From Paramacrobiotus metropolitanus (Eukaryota > Tardigrada > Eutardigrada > Parachela > Macrobiotidae), in the NCBI RefSeq assembly GCF_019649055.1, contig NW_026570404.1:1-64000 (forward strand): a DNA stretch of 64,000 nt. The letters are read 5' to 3'. The first letter of the stretch is position 1. Every line of letters starts with the position of its first letter. The notes beneath the pieces are model-generated. The model had not been told where the DNA came from. It saw only the letters and a program-made list of their open reading frames with translations, and did not search any database. Shown here piece after piece: positions 40,301 through 52,004 of the stretch. Both the position numbers and the translations under genes were made by a program.

Positions 40301-41999
40301 AAATATGTCAAGTTGTAGTTGCCGGTAACCGGTAACTTTTTTCGGTGAAATTTTTTTGAAATCTGTTTTCAGATTTGAACTCAGCGCATCAAATAACGTC
40401 TAAGTTTCCAGTTTCAGACGATTTTACCGTGTAGTTATCGAGATCTATAAAATATGTCAAGTTGTAGTTGCCGGTAACCGGTAACTTTTTTCGGTGAAAT
40501 TTTTTTGAAATCTGTTTTCAGATTTGAACTCAGCGCATCAAATAACGTCTAAGTTTCCAGTTTCAGACGATTTTACCGTGTAGTTATCGAGATCTATAAA
40601 ATATGTCAAGTTGTAGTTGCCGGTAACCGGTAACTTTTTTCGGTGAAATTTTTTTGAAATCTGTTTTCAGATTTGAACTCAGCGCATCAAATAACGTCTA
40701 AGTTTCCAGTTTCAGACGATTTTACCGTGTAGTTATCGAGATCTATAAAATATGTCAAGTTGTAGTTGCCGGTAACCGGTAACTTTTTTCGGTGAAATTT
40801 TTTTTGAAATCTGTTTTCAGATTTGAACTCAGCGCATCAAATAACGTCTAAGTTTCCAGTTTCAGACGATTTTACCGTGTAGTTATCGAGATCTATAAAA
40901 TATGTCAAGTTGTAGTTGCCGGTAACCGGTAACTTTTTTCGGTGAAATTTTTTTGAAATCTGTTTTCAGATTTGAACTCAGCGCATCAAATAACGTCTAA
41001 GTTTCCAGTTTCAGACGATTTTACCGTGTAGTTATCGAGATCTATAAAATATGTCAAGTTGTAGTTGCCGGTAACCGGTAACTTTTTTCGGTGAAATTTT
41101 TTTTGAAATCTGTTTTCAGATTTGAACTCAGCGCATCAAATAACGTCTAAGTTTCCAGTTTCAGACGATTTTACCGTGTAGTTATCGAGATCTATAAAAT
41201 ATGTCAAGTTGTAGTTGCCGGTAACCGGTAACTTTTTTCGGTGAAATTTTTTTGAAATCTGTTTTCAGATTTGAACTCAGCGCATCAAATAACGTCTAAG
41301 TTTCCAGTTTCAGACGATTTTACCGTGTAGTTATCGAGATCTATAAAATATGTCAAGTTGTAGTTGCCGGTAACCGGTAACTTTTTTCGGTGAAATTTTT
41401 TTGAAATCTGTTTTCAGATTTGAACTCAGCGCATCAAATAACGTCTAAGTTTCCAGTTTCAGACGATTTTACCGTGTAGTTATCGAGATCTATAAAATAT
41501 GTCAAGTTGTAGTTGCCGGTAACCGGTAACTTTTTTCGGTGAAATTTTTTTGAAATCTGTTTTCAGATTTGAACTCAGCGCATCAAATAACGTCTAAGTT
41601 TCCAGTTTCAGACGATTTTACCGTGTAGTTATCGAGATCTATAAAATATGTCAAGTTGTAGTTGCCGGTAACCGGTAACTTTTTTCGGTGAAATTTTTTT
41701 GAAATCTGTTTTCAGATTTGAACTCAGCGCATCAAATAACGTCTAAGTTTCCAGTTTCAGACGATTTTACCGTGTAGTTATCGAGATCTATAAAATATGT
41801 CAAGTTGTAGTTGCCGGTAACCGGTAACTTTTTTCGGTGAAATTTTTTTGAAATCTGTTTTCAGATTTGAACTCAGCGCATCAAATAACGTCTAAGTTTC
41901 CAGTTTCAGACGATTTTACCGTGTAGTTATCGAGATCTATAAAATATGTCAAGTTGTAGTTGCCGGTAACCGGTAACTTTTTTCGGTGAAATTTTTTTG

Positions 42000-42017
42000 A
42001 AATCTGTTTTCAGATTT
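42000..42017. repeat. Hairpin dyad 1 (example copy)
   Basis: AAATCTG, a TTTT loop and CAGATTT form perfect 7-bp arms. The element recurs in nearly every monomer. In a minority of copies cagatttgaac is replaced by cagatttcaac, which lengthens the arms to 10 bp (ttgaaatctg and cagatttcaa). It could extrude as a cruciform or fold in RNA. It is too short and too often repeated to be called a terminator. Confidence 0.85.
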
Positions 42018-42086
42018 GAACTCAGCGCATCAAATAACGTCTAAGTTTCCAGTTTCAGACGATTTTACCGTGTAGTTATCGAGATC

Positions 42087-42095
42087 TATAAAATA
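42087..42095 (+). other. TATA-like motif in type A linker (example copy)
   Basis: TATAAAATA lies just after the BglII site in every type A monomer and fits the eukaryotic TATA-box consensus TATAWAW. Type B monomers lose it. AT-rich DNA produces such motifs by chance, so a promoter role is only a hypothesis. If used, transcription would start about 25-30 bp downstream, in or near dyad 2. Confidence 0.3.
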
Positions 42096-42106
42096 TGTCA
42101 AGTTGT

Positions 42107-42127
42107 AGTTGCCGGTAACCGGTAACT
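42107..42127. repeat. Dyad 2 with tandem CCGGTAA (example copy)
   Basis: Arms agttgccggt and accggtaact flank a single central a. Nine of ten pairs match; the one mismatch would be a G-U pair in RNA. The inner part holds two tandem CCGGTAA units. The element is kept in almost every copy, even though the sequence directly upstream (the linker) is the most variable part of the monomer, which suggests either a selected protein site or a recombination-linked structure. Confidence 0.85.
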
Positions 42128-42140
42128 TTTTTCGGTGAAA

Positions 42141-42147
42141 TTTTTTT
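42141..42147. repeat. T tract closing the monomer (example copy)
   Basis: A 7-T run ends this monomer; other copies have 6, 8 or 9. It follows a 6-T run at 42127-42132. T-tract length explains most of the 149/150-bp difference among type A copies. Homopolymer errors in long-read assemblies can imitate such variation, but runs of equal length in neighbouring copies (see 51106-52004) argue that at least part is real. Confidence 0.85.
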
Positions 42148-45100
42148 GAAATCTGTTTTCAGATTTGAACTCAGCGCATCAAATAACGTCTAAGTTTCCA
42201 GTTTCAGACGATTTTACCGTGTAGTTATCGAGATCTATAAAATATGTCAAGTTGTAGTTGCCGGTAACCGGTAACTTTTTTCGGTGAAATTTTTTTGAAA
42301 TCTGTTTTCAGATTTGAACTCAGCGCATCAAATAACGTCTAAGTTTCCAGTTTCAGACGATTTTACCGTGTAGTTATCGAGATCTATAAAATATGTCAAG
42401 TTGTAGTTGCCGGTAACCGGTAACTTTTTTCGGTGAAATTTTTTTGAAATCTGTTTTCAGATTTGAACTCAGCGCATCAAATAACGTCTAAGTTTCCAGT
42501 TTCAGACGATTTTACCGTGTAGTTATCGAGATCTATAAAATATGTCAAGTTGTAGTTGCCGGTAACCGGTAACTTTTTTCGGTGAAATTTTTTTGAAATC
42601 TGTTTTCAGATTTGAACTCAGCGCATCAAATAACGTCTAAGTTTCCAGTTTCAGACGATTTTACCGTGTAGTTATCGAGATCTATAAAATATGTCAAGTT
42701 GTAGTTGCCGGTAACCGGTAACTTTTTTCGGTGAAATTTTTTTGAAATCTGTTTTCAGATTTGAACTCAGCGCATCAAATAACGTCTAAGTTTCCAGTTT
42801 CAGACGATTTTACCGTGTAGTTATCGAGATCTATAAAATATGTCAAGTTGTAGTTGCCGGTAACCGGTAACTTTTTTCGGTGAAATTTTTTTGAAATCTG
42901 TTTTCAGATTTGAACTCAGCGCATCAAATAACGTCTAAGTTTCCAGTTTCAGACGATTTTACCGTGTAGTTATCGAGATCTATAAAATATGTCAAGTTGT
43001 AGTTGCCGGTAACCGGTAACTTTTTTCGGTGAAATTTTTTTGAAATCTGTTTTCAGATTTGAACTCAGCGCATCAAATAACGTCTAAGTTTCCAGTTTCA
43101 GACGATTTTACCGTGTAGTTATCGAGATCTATAAAATATGTCAAGTTGTAGTTGCCGGTAACCGGTAACTTTTTTCGGTGAAATTTTTTTTGAAATCTGT
43201 TTTCAGATTTGAACTCAGCGCATCAAATAACGTCTAAGTTTCCAGTTTCAGACGATTTTACCGTGTAGTTATCGAGATCTATAAAATATGTCAAGTTGTA
43301 GTTGCCGGTAACCGGTAACTTTTTTCGGTGAAATTTTTTTGAAATCTGTTTTCAGATTTGAACTCAGCGCATCAAATAACGTCTAAGTTTCCAGTTTCAG
43401 ACGATTTTACCGTGTAGTTATCGAGATCTATAAAATATGTCAAGTTGTAGTTGCCGGTAACCGGTAACTTTTTTCGGTGAAATTTTTTTGAAATCTGTTT
43501 TCAGATTTGAACTCAGCGCATCAAATAACGTCTAAGTTTCCAGTTTCAGACGATTTTACCGTGTAGTTATCGAGATCTATAAAATATGTCAAGTTGTAGT
43601 TGCCGGTAACCGGTAACTTTTTTCGGTGAAATTTTTTTGAAATCTGTTTTCAGATTTGAACTCAGCGCATCAAATAACGTCTAAGTTTCCAGTTTCAGAC
43701 GATTTTACCGTGTAGTTATCGAGATCTATAAAATATGTCAAGTTGTAGTTGCCGGTAACCGGTAACTTTTTTCGGTGAAATTTTTTTGAAATCTGTTTTC
43801 AGATTTGAACTCAGCGCATCAAATAACGTCTAAGTTTCCAGTTTCAGACGATTTTACCGTGTAGTTATCGAGATCTATAAAATATGTCAAGTTGTAGTTG
43901 CCGGTAACCGGTAACTTTTTTCGGTGAAATTTTTTTGAAATCTGTTTTCAGATTTGAACTCAGCGCATCAAATAACGTCTAAGTTTCCAGTTTCAGACGA
44001 TTTTACCGTGTAGTTATCGAGATCTATAAAATATGTCAAGTTGTAGTTGCCGGTAACCGGTAACTTTTTTCGGTGAAATTTTTTTGAAATCTGTTTTCAG
44101 ATTTGAACTCAGCGCATCAAATAACGTCTAAGTTTCCAGTTTCAGACGATTTTACCGTGTAGTTATCGAGATCTATAAAATATGTCAAGTTGTAGTTGCC
44201 GGTAACCGGTAACTTTTTTCGGTGAAATTTTTTTGAAATCTGTTTTCAGATTTGAACTCAGCGCATCAAATAACGTCTAAGTTTCCAGTTTCAGACGATT
44301 TTACCGTGTAGTTATCGAGATCTATAAAATATGTCAAGTTGTAGTTGCCGGTAACCGGTAACTTTTTTCGGTGAAATTTTTTTTGAAATCTGTTTTCAGA
44401 TTTGAACTCAGCGCATCAAATAACGTCTAAGTTTCCAGTTTCAGACGATTTTACCGTGTAGTTATCGAGATCTATAAAATATGTCAAGTTGTAGTTGCCG
44501 GTAACCGGTAACTTTTTTCGGTGAAATTTTTTTGAAATCTGTTTTCAGATTTGAACTCAGCGCATCAAATAACGTCTAAGTTTCCAGTTTCAGACGATTT
44601 TACCGTGTAGTTATCGAGATCTATAAAATATGTCAAGTTGTAGTTGCCGGTAACCGGTAACTTTTTTCGGTGAAATTTTTTTGAAATCTGTTTTCAGATT
44701 TGAACTCAGCGCATCAAATAACGTCTAAGTTTCCAGTTTCAGACGATTTTACCGTGTAGTTATCGAGATCTATAAAATATGTCAAGTTGTAGTTGCCGGT
44801 AACCGGTAACTTTTTTCGGTGAAATTTTTTTGAAATCTGTTTTCAGATTTGAACTCAGCGCATCAAATAACGTCTAAGTTTCCAGTTTCAGACGATTTTA
44901 CCGTGTAGTTATCGAGATCTATAAAATATGTCAAGTTGTAGTTGCCGGTAACCGGTAACTTTTTTCGGTGAAATTTTTTTTGAAATCTGTTTTCAGATTT
45001 GAACTCAGCGCATCAAATAACGTCTAAGTTTCCAGTTTCAGACGATTTTACCGTGTAGTTATCGAGATCTATAAAATATGTCAAGTTGTAGTTGCCGGTA

Positions 45101-48100
45101 ACCGGTAACTTTTTTCGGTGAAATTTTTTTGAAATCTGTTTTCAGATTTGAACTCAGCGCATCAAATAACGTCTAAGTTTCCAGTTTCAGACGATTTTAC
45201 CGTGTAGTTATCGAGATCTATAAAATATGTCAAGTTGTAGTTGCCGGTAACCGGTAACTTTTTTCGGTGAAATTTTTTTTGAAATCTGTTTTCAGATTTG
45301 AACTCAGCGCATCAAATAACGTCTAAGTTTCCAGTTTCAGACGATTTTACCGTGTAGTTATCGAGATCTATAAAATATGTCAAGTTGTAGTTGCCGGTAA
45401 CCGGTAACTTTTTTCGGTGAAATTTTTTTGAAATCTGTTTTCAGATTTGAACTCAGCGCATCAAATAACGTCTAAGTTTCCAGTTTCAGACGATTTTACC
45501 GTGTAGTTATCGAGATCTATAAAATATGTCAAGTTGTAGTTGCCGGTAACCGGTAACTTTTTTCGGTGAAATTTTTTTGAAATCTGTTTTCAGATTTGAA
45601 CTCAGCGCATCAAATAACGTCTAAGTTTCCAGTTTCAGACGATTTTACCGTGTAGTTATCGAGATCTATAAAATATGTCAAGTTGTAGTTGCCGGTAACC
45701 GGTAACTTTTTTCGGTGAAATTTTTTTTGAAATCTGTTTTCAGATTTGAACTCAGCGCATCAAATAACGTCTAAGTTTCCAGTTTCAGACGATTTTACCG
45801 TGTAGTTATCGAGATCTATAAAATATGTCAAGTTGTAGTTGCCGGTAACCGGTAACTTTTTTCGGTGAAATTTTTTTTGAAATCTGTTTTCAGATTTGAA
45901 CTCAGCGCATCAAATAACGTCTAAGTTTCCAGTTTCAGACGATTTTACCGTGTAGTTATCGAGATCTATAAAATATGTCAAGTTGTAGTTGCCGGTAACC
46001 GGTAACTTTTTTCGGTGAAATTTTTTTGAAATCTGTTTTCAGATTTGAACTCAGCGCATCAAATAACGTCTAAGTTTCCAGTTTCAGACGATTTTACCGT
46101 GTAGTTATCGAGATCTATAAAATATGTCAAGTTGTAGTTGCCGGTAACCGGTAACTTTTTTCGGTGAAATTTTTTTTGAAATCTGTTTTCAGATTTGAAC
46201 TCAGCGCATCAAATAACGTCTAAGTTTCCAGTTTCAGACGATTTTACCGTGTAGTTATCGAGATCTATAAAATATGTCAAGTTGTAGTTGCCGGTAACCG
46301 GTAACTTTTTTCGGTGAAATTTTTTTGAAATCTGTTTTCAGATTTGAACTCAGCGCATCAAATAACGTCTAAGTTTCCAGTTTCAGACGATTTTACCGTG
46401 TAGTTATCGAGATCTATAAAATATGTCAAGTTGTAGTTGCCGGTAACCGGTAACTTTTTTCGGTGAAATTTTTTTTGAAATCTGTTTTCAGATTTGAACT
46501 CAGCGCATCAAATAACGTCTAAGTTTCCAGTTTCAGACGATTTTACCGTGTAGTTATCGAGATCTATAAAATATGTCAAGTTGTAGTTGCCGGTAACCGG
46601 TAACTTTTTTCGGTGAAATTTTTTTGAAATCTGTTTTCAGATTTGAACTCAGCGCATCAAATAACGTCTAAGTTTCCAGTTTCAGACGATTTTACCGTGT
46701 AGTTATCGAGATCTATAAAATATGTCAAGTTGTAGTTGCCGGTAACCGGTAACTTTTTTCGGTGAAATTTTTTTGAAATCTGTTTTCAGATTTGAACTCA
46801 GCGCATCAAATAACGTCTAAGTTTCCAGTTTCAGACGATTTTACCGTGTAGTTATCGAGATCTATAAAATATGTCAAGTTGTAGTTGCCGGTAACCGGTA
46901 ACTTTTTTCGGTGAAATTTTTTTGAAATCTGTTTTCAGATTTGAACTCAGCGCATCAAATAACGTCTAAGTTTCCAGTTTCAGACGATTTTACCGTGTAG
47001 TTATCGAGATCTATAAAATATGTCAAGTTGTAGTTGCCGGTAACCGGTAACTTTTTTCGGTGAAATTTTTTTGAAATCTGTTTTCAGATTTGAACTCAGC
47101 GCATCAAATAACGTCTAAGTTTCCAGTTTCAGACGATTTTACCGTGTAGTTATCGAGATCTATAAAATATGTCAAGTTGTAGTTGCCGGTAACCGGTAAC
47201 TTTTTTCGGTGAAATTTTTTTTGAAATCTGTTTTCAGATTTGAACTCAGCGCATCAAATAACGTCTAAGTTTCCAGTTTCAGACGATTTTACCGTGTAGT
47301 TATCGAGATCTATAAAATATGTCAAGTTGTAGTTGCCGGTAACCGGTAACTTTTTTCGGTGAAATTTTTTTTGAAATCTGTTTTCAGATTTGAACTCAGC
47401 GCATCAAATAACGTCTAAGTTTCCAGTTTCAGACGATTTTACCGTGTAGTTATCGAGATCTATAAAATATGTCAAGTTGTAGTTGCCGGTAACCGGTAAC
47501 TTTTTTCGGTGAAATTTTTTTGAAATCTGTTTTCAGATTTGAACTCAGCGCATCAAATAACGTCTAAGTTTCCAGTTTCAGACGATTTTACCGTGTAGTT
47601 ATCGAGATCTATAAAATATGTCACGTTGTAGTTGCCGGTAACCGGTAACTTTTTTCGGTGAAATTTTTTTGAAATCTGTTTTCAGATTTGAACTCAGCGC
47701 ATCAAATAACGTCTAAGTTTCCAGTTTCAGACGATTTTACCGTGTAGTTATCGAGATCTATAAAATATGTCAAGTTGTAGTTGCCGGTAACCGGTAACTT
47801 TTTTCGGTGAAATTTTTTTTGAAATCTGTTTTCAGATTTGAACTCAGCGCATCAAATAACGTCTAAGTTTCCAGTTTCAGACGATTTTACCGTGTAGTTA
47901 TCGAGATCTATAAAATATGTCAAGTTGTAGTTGCCGGTAACCGGTAACTTTTTTCGGTGAAATTTTTTTTGAAATCTGTTTTCAGATTTGAACTCAGCGC
48001 ATCAAATAACGTCTAAGTTTCCAGTTTCAGACGATTTTACCGTGTAGTTATCGAGATCTATAAAATATGTCAAGTTGTAGTTGCCGGTAACCGGTAACTT

Positions 48101-49705
48101 TTTTCGGTGAAATTTTTTTGAAATCTGTTTTCAGATTTGAACTCAGCGCATCAAATAACGTCTAAGTTTCCAGTTTCAGACGATTTTACCGTGTAGTTAT
48201 CGAGATCTATAAAATATGTCAAGTTGTAGTTGCCGGTAACCGGTAACTTTTTTCGGTGAAATTTTTTTTGAAATCTGTTTTCAGATTTGAACTCAGCGCA
48301 TCAAATAACGTCTAAGTTTCCAGTTTCAGACGATTTTACCGTGTAGTTATCGAGATCTAAAATAAATGTCAAGTTGTAGTTGCCGGTAACCGGTAACTTT
48401 TTTCGGTGAAATTTTTTTGAAATCTGTTTTCAGATTTGAACTCAGCGCATCAAATAACGTCTAAGTTTCCAGTTTCAGACGATTTTACCGTGTAGTTATC
48501 GAGATCTATAAAATATGTCAAGTTGTAGTTGCCGGTAACCGGTAACTTTTTTCGGTGAAATTTTTTTGAAATCTGTTTTCAGATTTGAACTCAGCGCATC
48601 AAATAACGTCTAAGTTTCCAGTTTCAGACGATTTTACCGTGTAGTTATCGAGATCTATAAAATATGTCAAGTTGTAGTTGCCGGTAACCGGTAACTTTTT
48701 TCGGTGAAATTTTTTTTGAAATCTGTTTTCAGATTTGAACTCAGCGCATCAAATAACGTCTAAGTTTCCAGTTTCAGACGATTTTACCGTGTAGTTATCG
48801 AGATCTATAAAATATGTCAAGTTGTAGTTGCCGGTAACCGGTAACTTTTTTCGGTGAAATTTTTTTGAAATCTGTTTTCAGATTTGAACTCAGCGCATCA
48901 AATAACGTCTAAGTTTCCAGTTTCAGACGATTTTACCGTGTAGTTATCGAGATCTATAAAATATGTCAAGTTGTAGTTGCCGGTAACCGGTAACTTTTTT
49001 CGGTGAAATTTTTTTGAAATCTGTTTTCAGATTTGAACTCAGCGCATCAAATAACGTCTAAGTTTCCAGTTTCAGACGATTTTACCGTGTAGTTATCGAG
49101 ATCTATAAAATATGTCAAGTTGTAGTTGCCGGTAACCGGTAACTTTTTTCGGTGAAATTTTTTTTGAAATCTGTTTTCAGATTTGAACTCAGCGCATCAA
49201 ATAACGTCTAAGTTTCCAGTTTCAGACGATTTTACCGTGTAGTTATCGAGATCTATAAAATATGTCAAGTTGTAGTTGCCGGTAACCGGTAACTTTTTTC
49301 GGTGAAATTTTTTTGAAATCTGTTTTCAGATTTGAACTCAGCGCATCAAATAACGTCTAAGTTTCCAGTTTCAGACGATTTTACCGTGTAGTTATCGAGA
49401 TCTATAAAATATGTCAAGTTGTAGTTGCCGGTAACCGGTAACTTTTTTCGGTGAAATTTTTTTTGAAATCTGTTTTCAGATTTGAACTCAGCGCATCAAA
49501 TAACGTCTAAGTTTCCAGTTTCAGACGATTTTACCGTGTAGTTATCGAGATCTATAAAATATGTCAAGTTGTAGTTGCCGGTAACCGGTAACTTTTTTCG
49601 GTGAAATTTTTTTTGAAATCTGTTTTCAGATTTGAACTCAGCGCATCAAATAACGTCTAAGTTTCCAGTTTCAGACGATTTTACCGTGTAGTTATCGAGA
49701 TCTAA

Positions 49706-49711
49706 AATAAA
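49706..49711 (+). other. AATAAA motif in type B linker (example copy)
   Basis: The type B linker contains AATAAA, the canonical eukaryotic polyadenylation hexamer, at the place where type A carries the TATA-like motif. In AT-rich DNA this is easily a chance match. It is noted because the two main types differ at exactly this spot. Confidence 0.25.
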
Positions 49712-49718
49712 TGTCACG

Positions 49719-49741
49719 AAGTTGCCGGTAACCGGTAACTT
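49719..49741. repeat. Extended dyad 2 in type B (example copy)
   Basis: In type B the base before the dyad is a instead of t, so the arms grow from 10 to 11 bp around a single central a (23 bp in total, one mismatched pair). Type B therefore has a slightly stronger potential cruciform than type A. Confidence 0.75.
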
Positions 49742-51105
49742 TTTTGGGTGAAATTTTTTTGAAATCTGTTTTCAGATTTGAACTCAGCGCATCAAATAAC
49801 GTCTAAGTTTCCAGTTTCAGACGATTTTACCGTGTAGTTATCGAGATCTATAAAATATGTCAAGTTGTAGTTGCCGGTAACCGGTAACTTTTTTCGGTGA
49901 AATTTTTTTTGAAATCTGTTTTCAGATTTGAACTCAGCGCATCAAATAACGTCTAAGTTTCCAGTTTCAGACGATTTTACCGTGTAGTTATCGAGATCTA
50001 TAAAATATGTCAAGTTGTAGTTGCCGGTAACCGGTAACTTTTTTCGGTGAAATTTTTTTTGAAATCTGTTTTCAGATTTGAACTCAGCGCATCAAATAAC
50101 GTCTAAGTTTCCAGTTTCAGACGATTTTACCGTGTAGTTATCGAGATCTATAAAATATGTCAAGTTGTAGTTGCCGGTAACCGGTAACTTTTTTCGGTGA
50201 AATTTTTTTGAAATCTGTTTTCAGATTTGAACTCAGCGCATCAAATAACGTCTAAGTTTCCAGTTTCAGACGATTTTACCGTGTAGTTATCGAGATCTAT
50301 AAAATATGTCAAGTTGTAGTTGCCGGTAACCGGTAACTTTTTTCGGTGAAATTTTTTTGAAATCTGTTTTCAGATTTGAACTCAGCGCATCAAATAACGT
50401 CTAAGTTTCCAGTTTCAGACGATTTTACCGTGTAGTTATCGAGATCTATAAAATATGTCAAGTTGTAGTTGCCGGTAACCGGTAACTTTTTTCGGTGAAA
50501 TTTTTTTTGAAATCTGTTTTCAGATTTGAACTCAGCGCATCAAATAACGTCTAAGTTTCCAGTTTCAGACGATTTTACCGTGTAGTTATCGAGATCTATA
50601 AAATATGTCAAGTTGTAGTTGCCGGTAACCGGTAACTTTTTTCGGTGAAATTTTTTTTGAAATCTGTTTTCAGATTTGAACTCAGCGCATCAAATAACGT
50701 CTAAGTTTCCAGTTTCAGACGATTTTACCGTGTAGTTATCGAGATCTATAAAATATGTCAAGTTGTAGTTGCCGGTAACCGGTAACTTTTTTCGGTGAAA
50801 TTTTTTTTGAAATCTGTTTTCAGATTTGAACTCAGCGCATCAAATAACGTCTAAGTTTCCAGTTTCAGACGATTTTACCGTGTAGTTATCGAGATCTATA
50901 AAATATGTCAAGTTGTAGTTGCCGGTAACCGGTAACTTTTTTCGGTGAAATTTTTTTTGAAATCTGTTTTCAGATTTGAACTCAGCGCATCAAATAACGT
51001 CTAAGTTTCCAGTTTCAGACGATTTTACCGTGTAGTTATCGAGATCTAAAATAAATGTCACGAAGTTGCCGGTAACCGGTAACTTTTTTCGGTGAAATTT
51101 TTTTT

Positions 51106-52004
51106 GAAATCTGTTTTCAGATTTGAACTCAGCGCATCAAATAACGTCTAAGTTTCCAGTTTCAGACGATTTTACCGTGTAGTTATCGAGATCTATAAAA
51201 TATGTCAAGTTGTAGTTGCCGGTAACCGGTAACTTTTTTCGGTGAAATTTTTTTTGAAATCTGTTTTCAGATTTGAACTCAGCGCATCAAATAACGTCTA
51301 AGTTTCCAGTTTCAGACGATTTTACCGTGTAGTTATCGAGATCTATAAAATATGTCAAGTTGTAGTTGCCGGTAACCGGTAACTTTTTTCGGTGAAATTT
51401 TTTTTGAAATCTGTTTTCAGATTTGAACTCAGCGCATCAAATAACGTCTAAGTTTCCAGTTTCAGACGATTTTACCGTGTAGTTATCGAGATCTATAAAA
51501 TATGTCAAGTTGTAGTTGCCGGTAACCGGTAACTTTTTTCGGTGAAATTTTTTTTGAAATCTGTTTTCAGATTTGAACTCAGCGCATCAAATAACGTCTA
51601 AGTTTCCAGTTTCAGACGATTTTACCGTGTAGTTATCGAGATCTATAAAATATGTCAAGTTGTAGTTGCCGGTAACCGGTAACTTTTTTCGGTGAAATTT
51701 TTTTTGAAATCTGTTTTCAGATTTGAACTCAGCGCATCAAATAACGTCTAAGTTTCCAGTTTCAGACGATTTTACCGTGTAGTTATCGAGATCTATAAAA
51801 TATGTCAAGTTGTAGTTGCCGGTAACCGGTAACTTTTTTCGGTGAAATTTTTTTTGAAATCTGTTTTCAGATTTGAACTCAGCGCATCAAATAACGTCTA
51901 AGTTTCCAGTTTCAGACGATTTTACCGTGTAGTTATCGAGATCTATAAAATATGTCAAGTTGTAGTTGCCGGTAACCGGTAACTTTTTTCGGTGAAATTT
52001 TTTT
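51106..52004. repeat. Run of 150-bp type A monomers with 8-T tract
   Basis: Monomer starts at 51106, 51256, 51406, 51556, 51706 and 51856 give five successive units of exactly 150 bp that look identical by eye; the sixth is 149 bp (7 T). A similar 8-T run has starts at 52301, 52451, 52601, 52751 and 52901. Runs of one tract length indicate local copying of neighbouring monomers. Confidence 0.8.

Larger units (their letters stand above)
41999..42147. repeat. Reference type A monomer (149 bp)
   Basis: This is a typical copy from the most homogeneous block. Layout from its first base: hairpin at 2-19; near-invariant core at 22-88 with actcagcgcatc, ataacgtctaag, cagacgattttaccg and gtagttatcgag; BglII site agatct at 84-89; TATAAAATA at 89-97; atgtcaagttgtag at 97-110; dyad at 109-129; 6-T tract at 129-134; cggtgaaa at 135-142; 7-T tract at 143-149. 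Hand counts give 24 C and 28 G (about 35% G+C) and 8 CpG. The length is close to the 147 bp wrapped in a nucleosome core, a common property of centromeric satellites. Confidence 0.95.
38715..47521. repeat. Homogenised block of type A monomers only (about 59 copies)
   Basis: Reading every linker in this 8.8 kb stretch, I find only ctataaaatatgtcaag copies; no B or hybrid linker occurs, and I noticed no substitution in the core. The only visible variation is 7 versus 8 T at the monomer end. It is bounded by a B-like copy (linker at 38658, ctaaaatatgtcacgaag) on the left and a hybrid copy (tcacgttgtag at 47621) on the right. It looks like a recent local amplification or a homogenised core. Confidence 0.85.
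49615..49760. repeat. Reference type B monomer (146 bp)
   Basis: The core and both dyads match type A, but the linker reads ctaaaataaatgtcacgaag instead of ctataaaatatgtcaagttg plus tag, a net loss of 3 bp. The copy also has gggtgaaa in place of cggtgaaa after dyad 2; gggtg is found mostly in copies carrying the B linker, so the two differences are linked. Single B copies are interspersed among type A copies. B copies are common left of the relic island, less common to the right, and absent from 38715-47521. Confidence 0.93.

Noticed and set aside
42000-42017. Rho-independent terminator (hairpin with T tracts)
   Set aside because: The hairpin is AT-rich, its T tracts lie mainly before it, and the setting is eukaryotic satellite DNA without genes.
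42107-42127. Grainyhead/CP2-type binding site in ACCGGT
   Set aside because: The reverse strand contains TACCGGTT, one base from AACCGGTT, but a palindromic satellite dyad gives such a match easily and there is no regulatory context.
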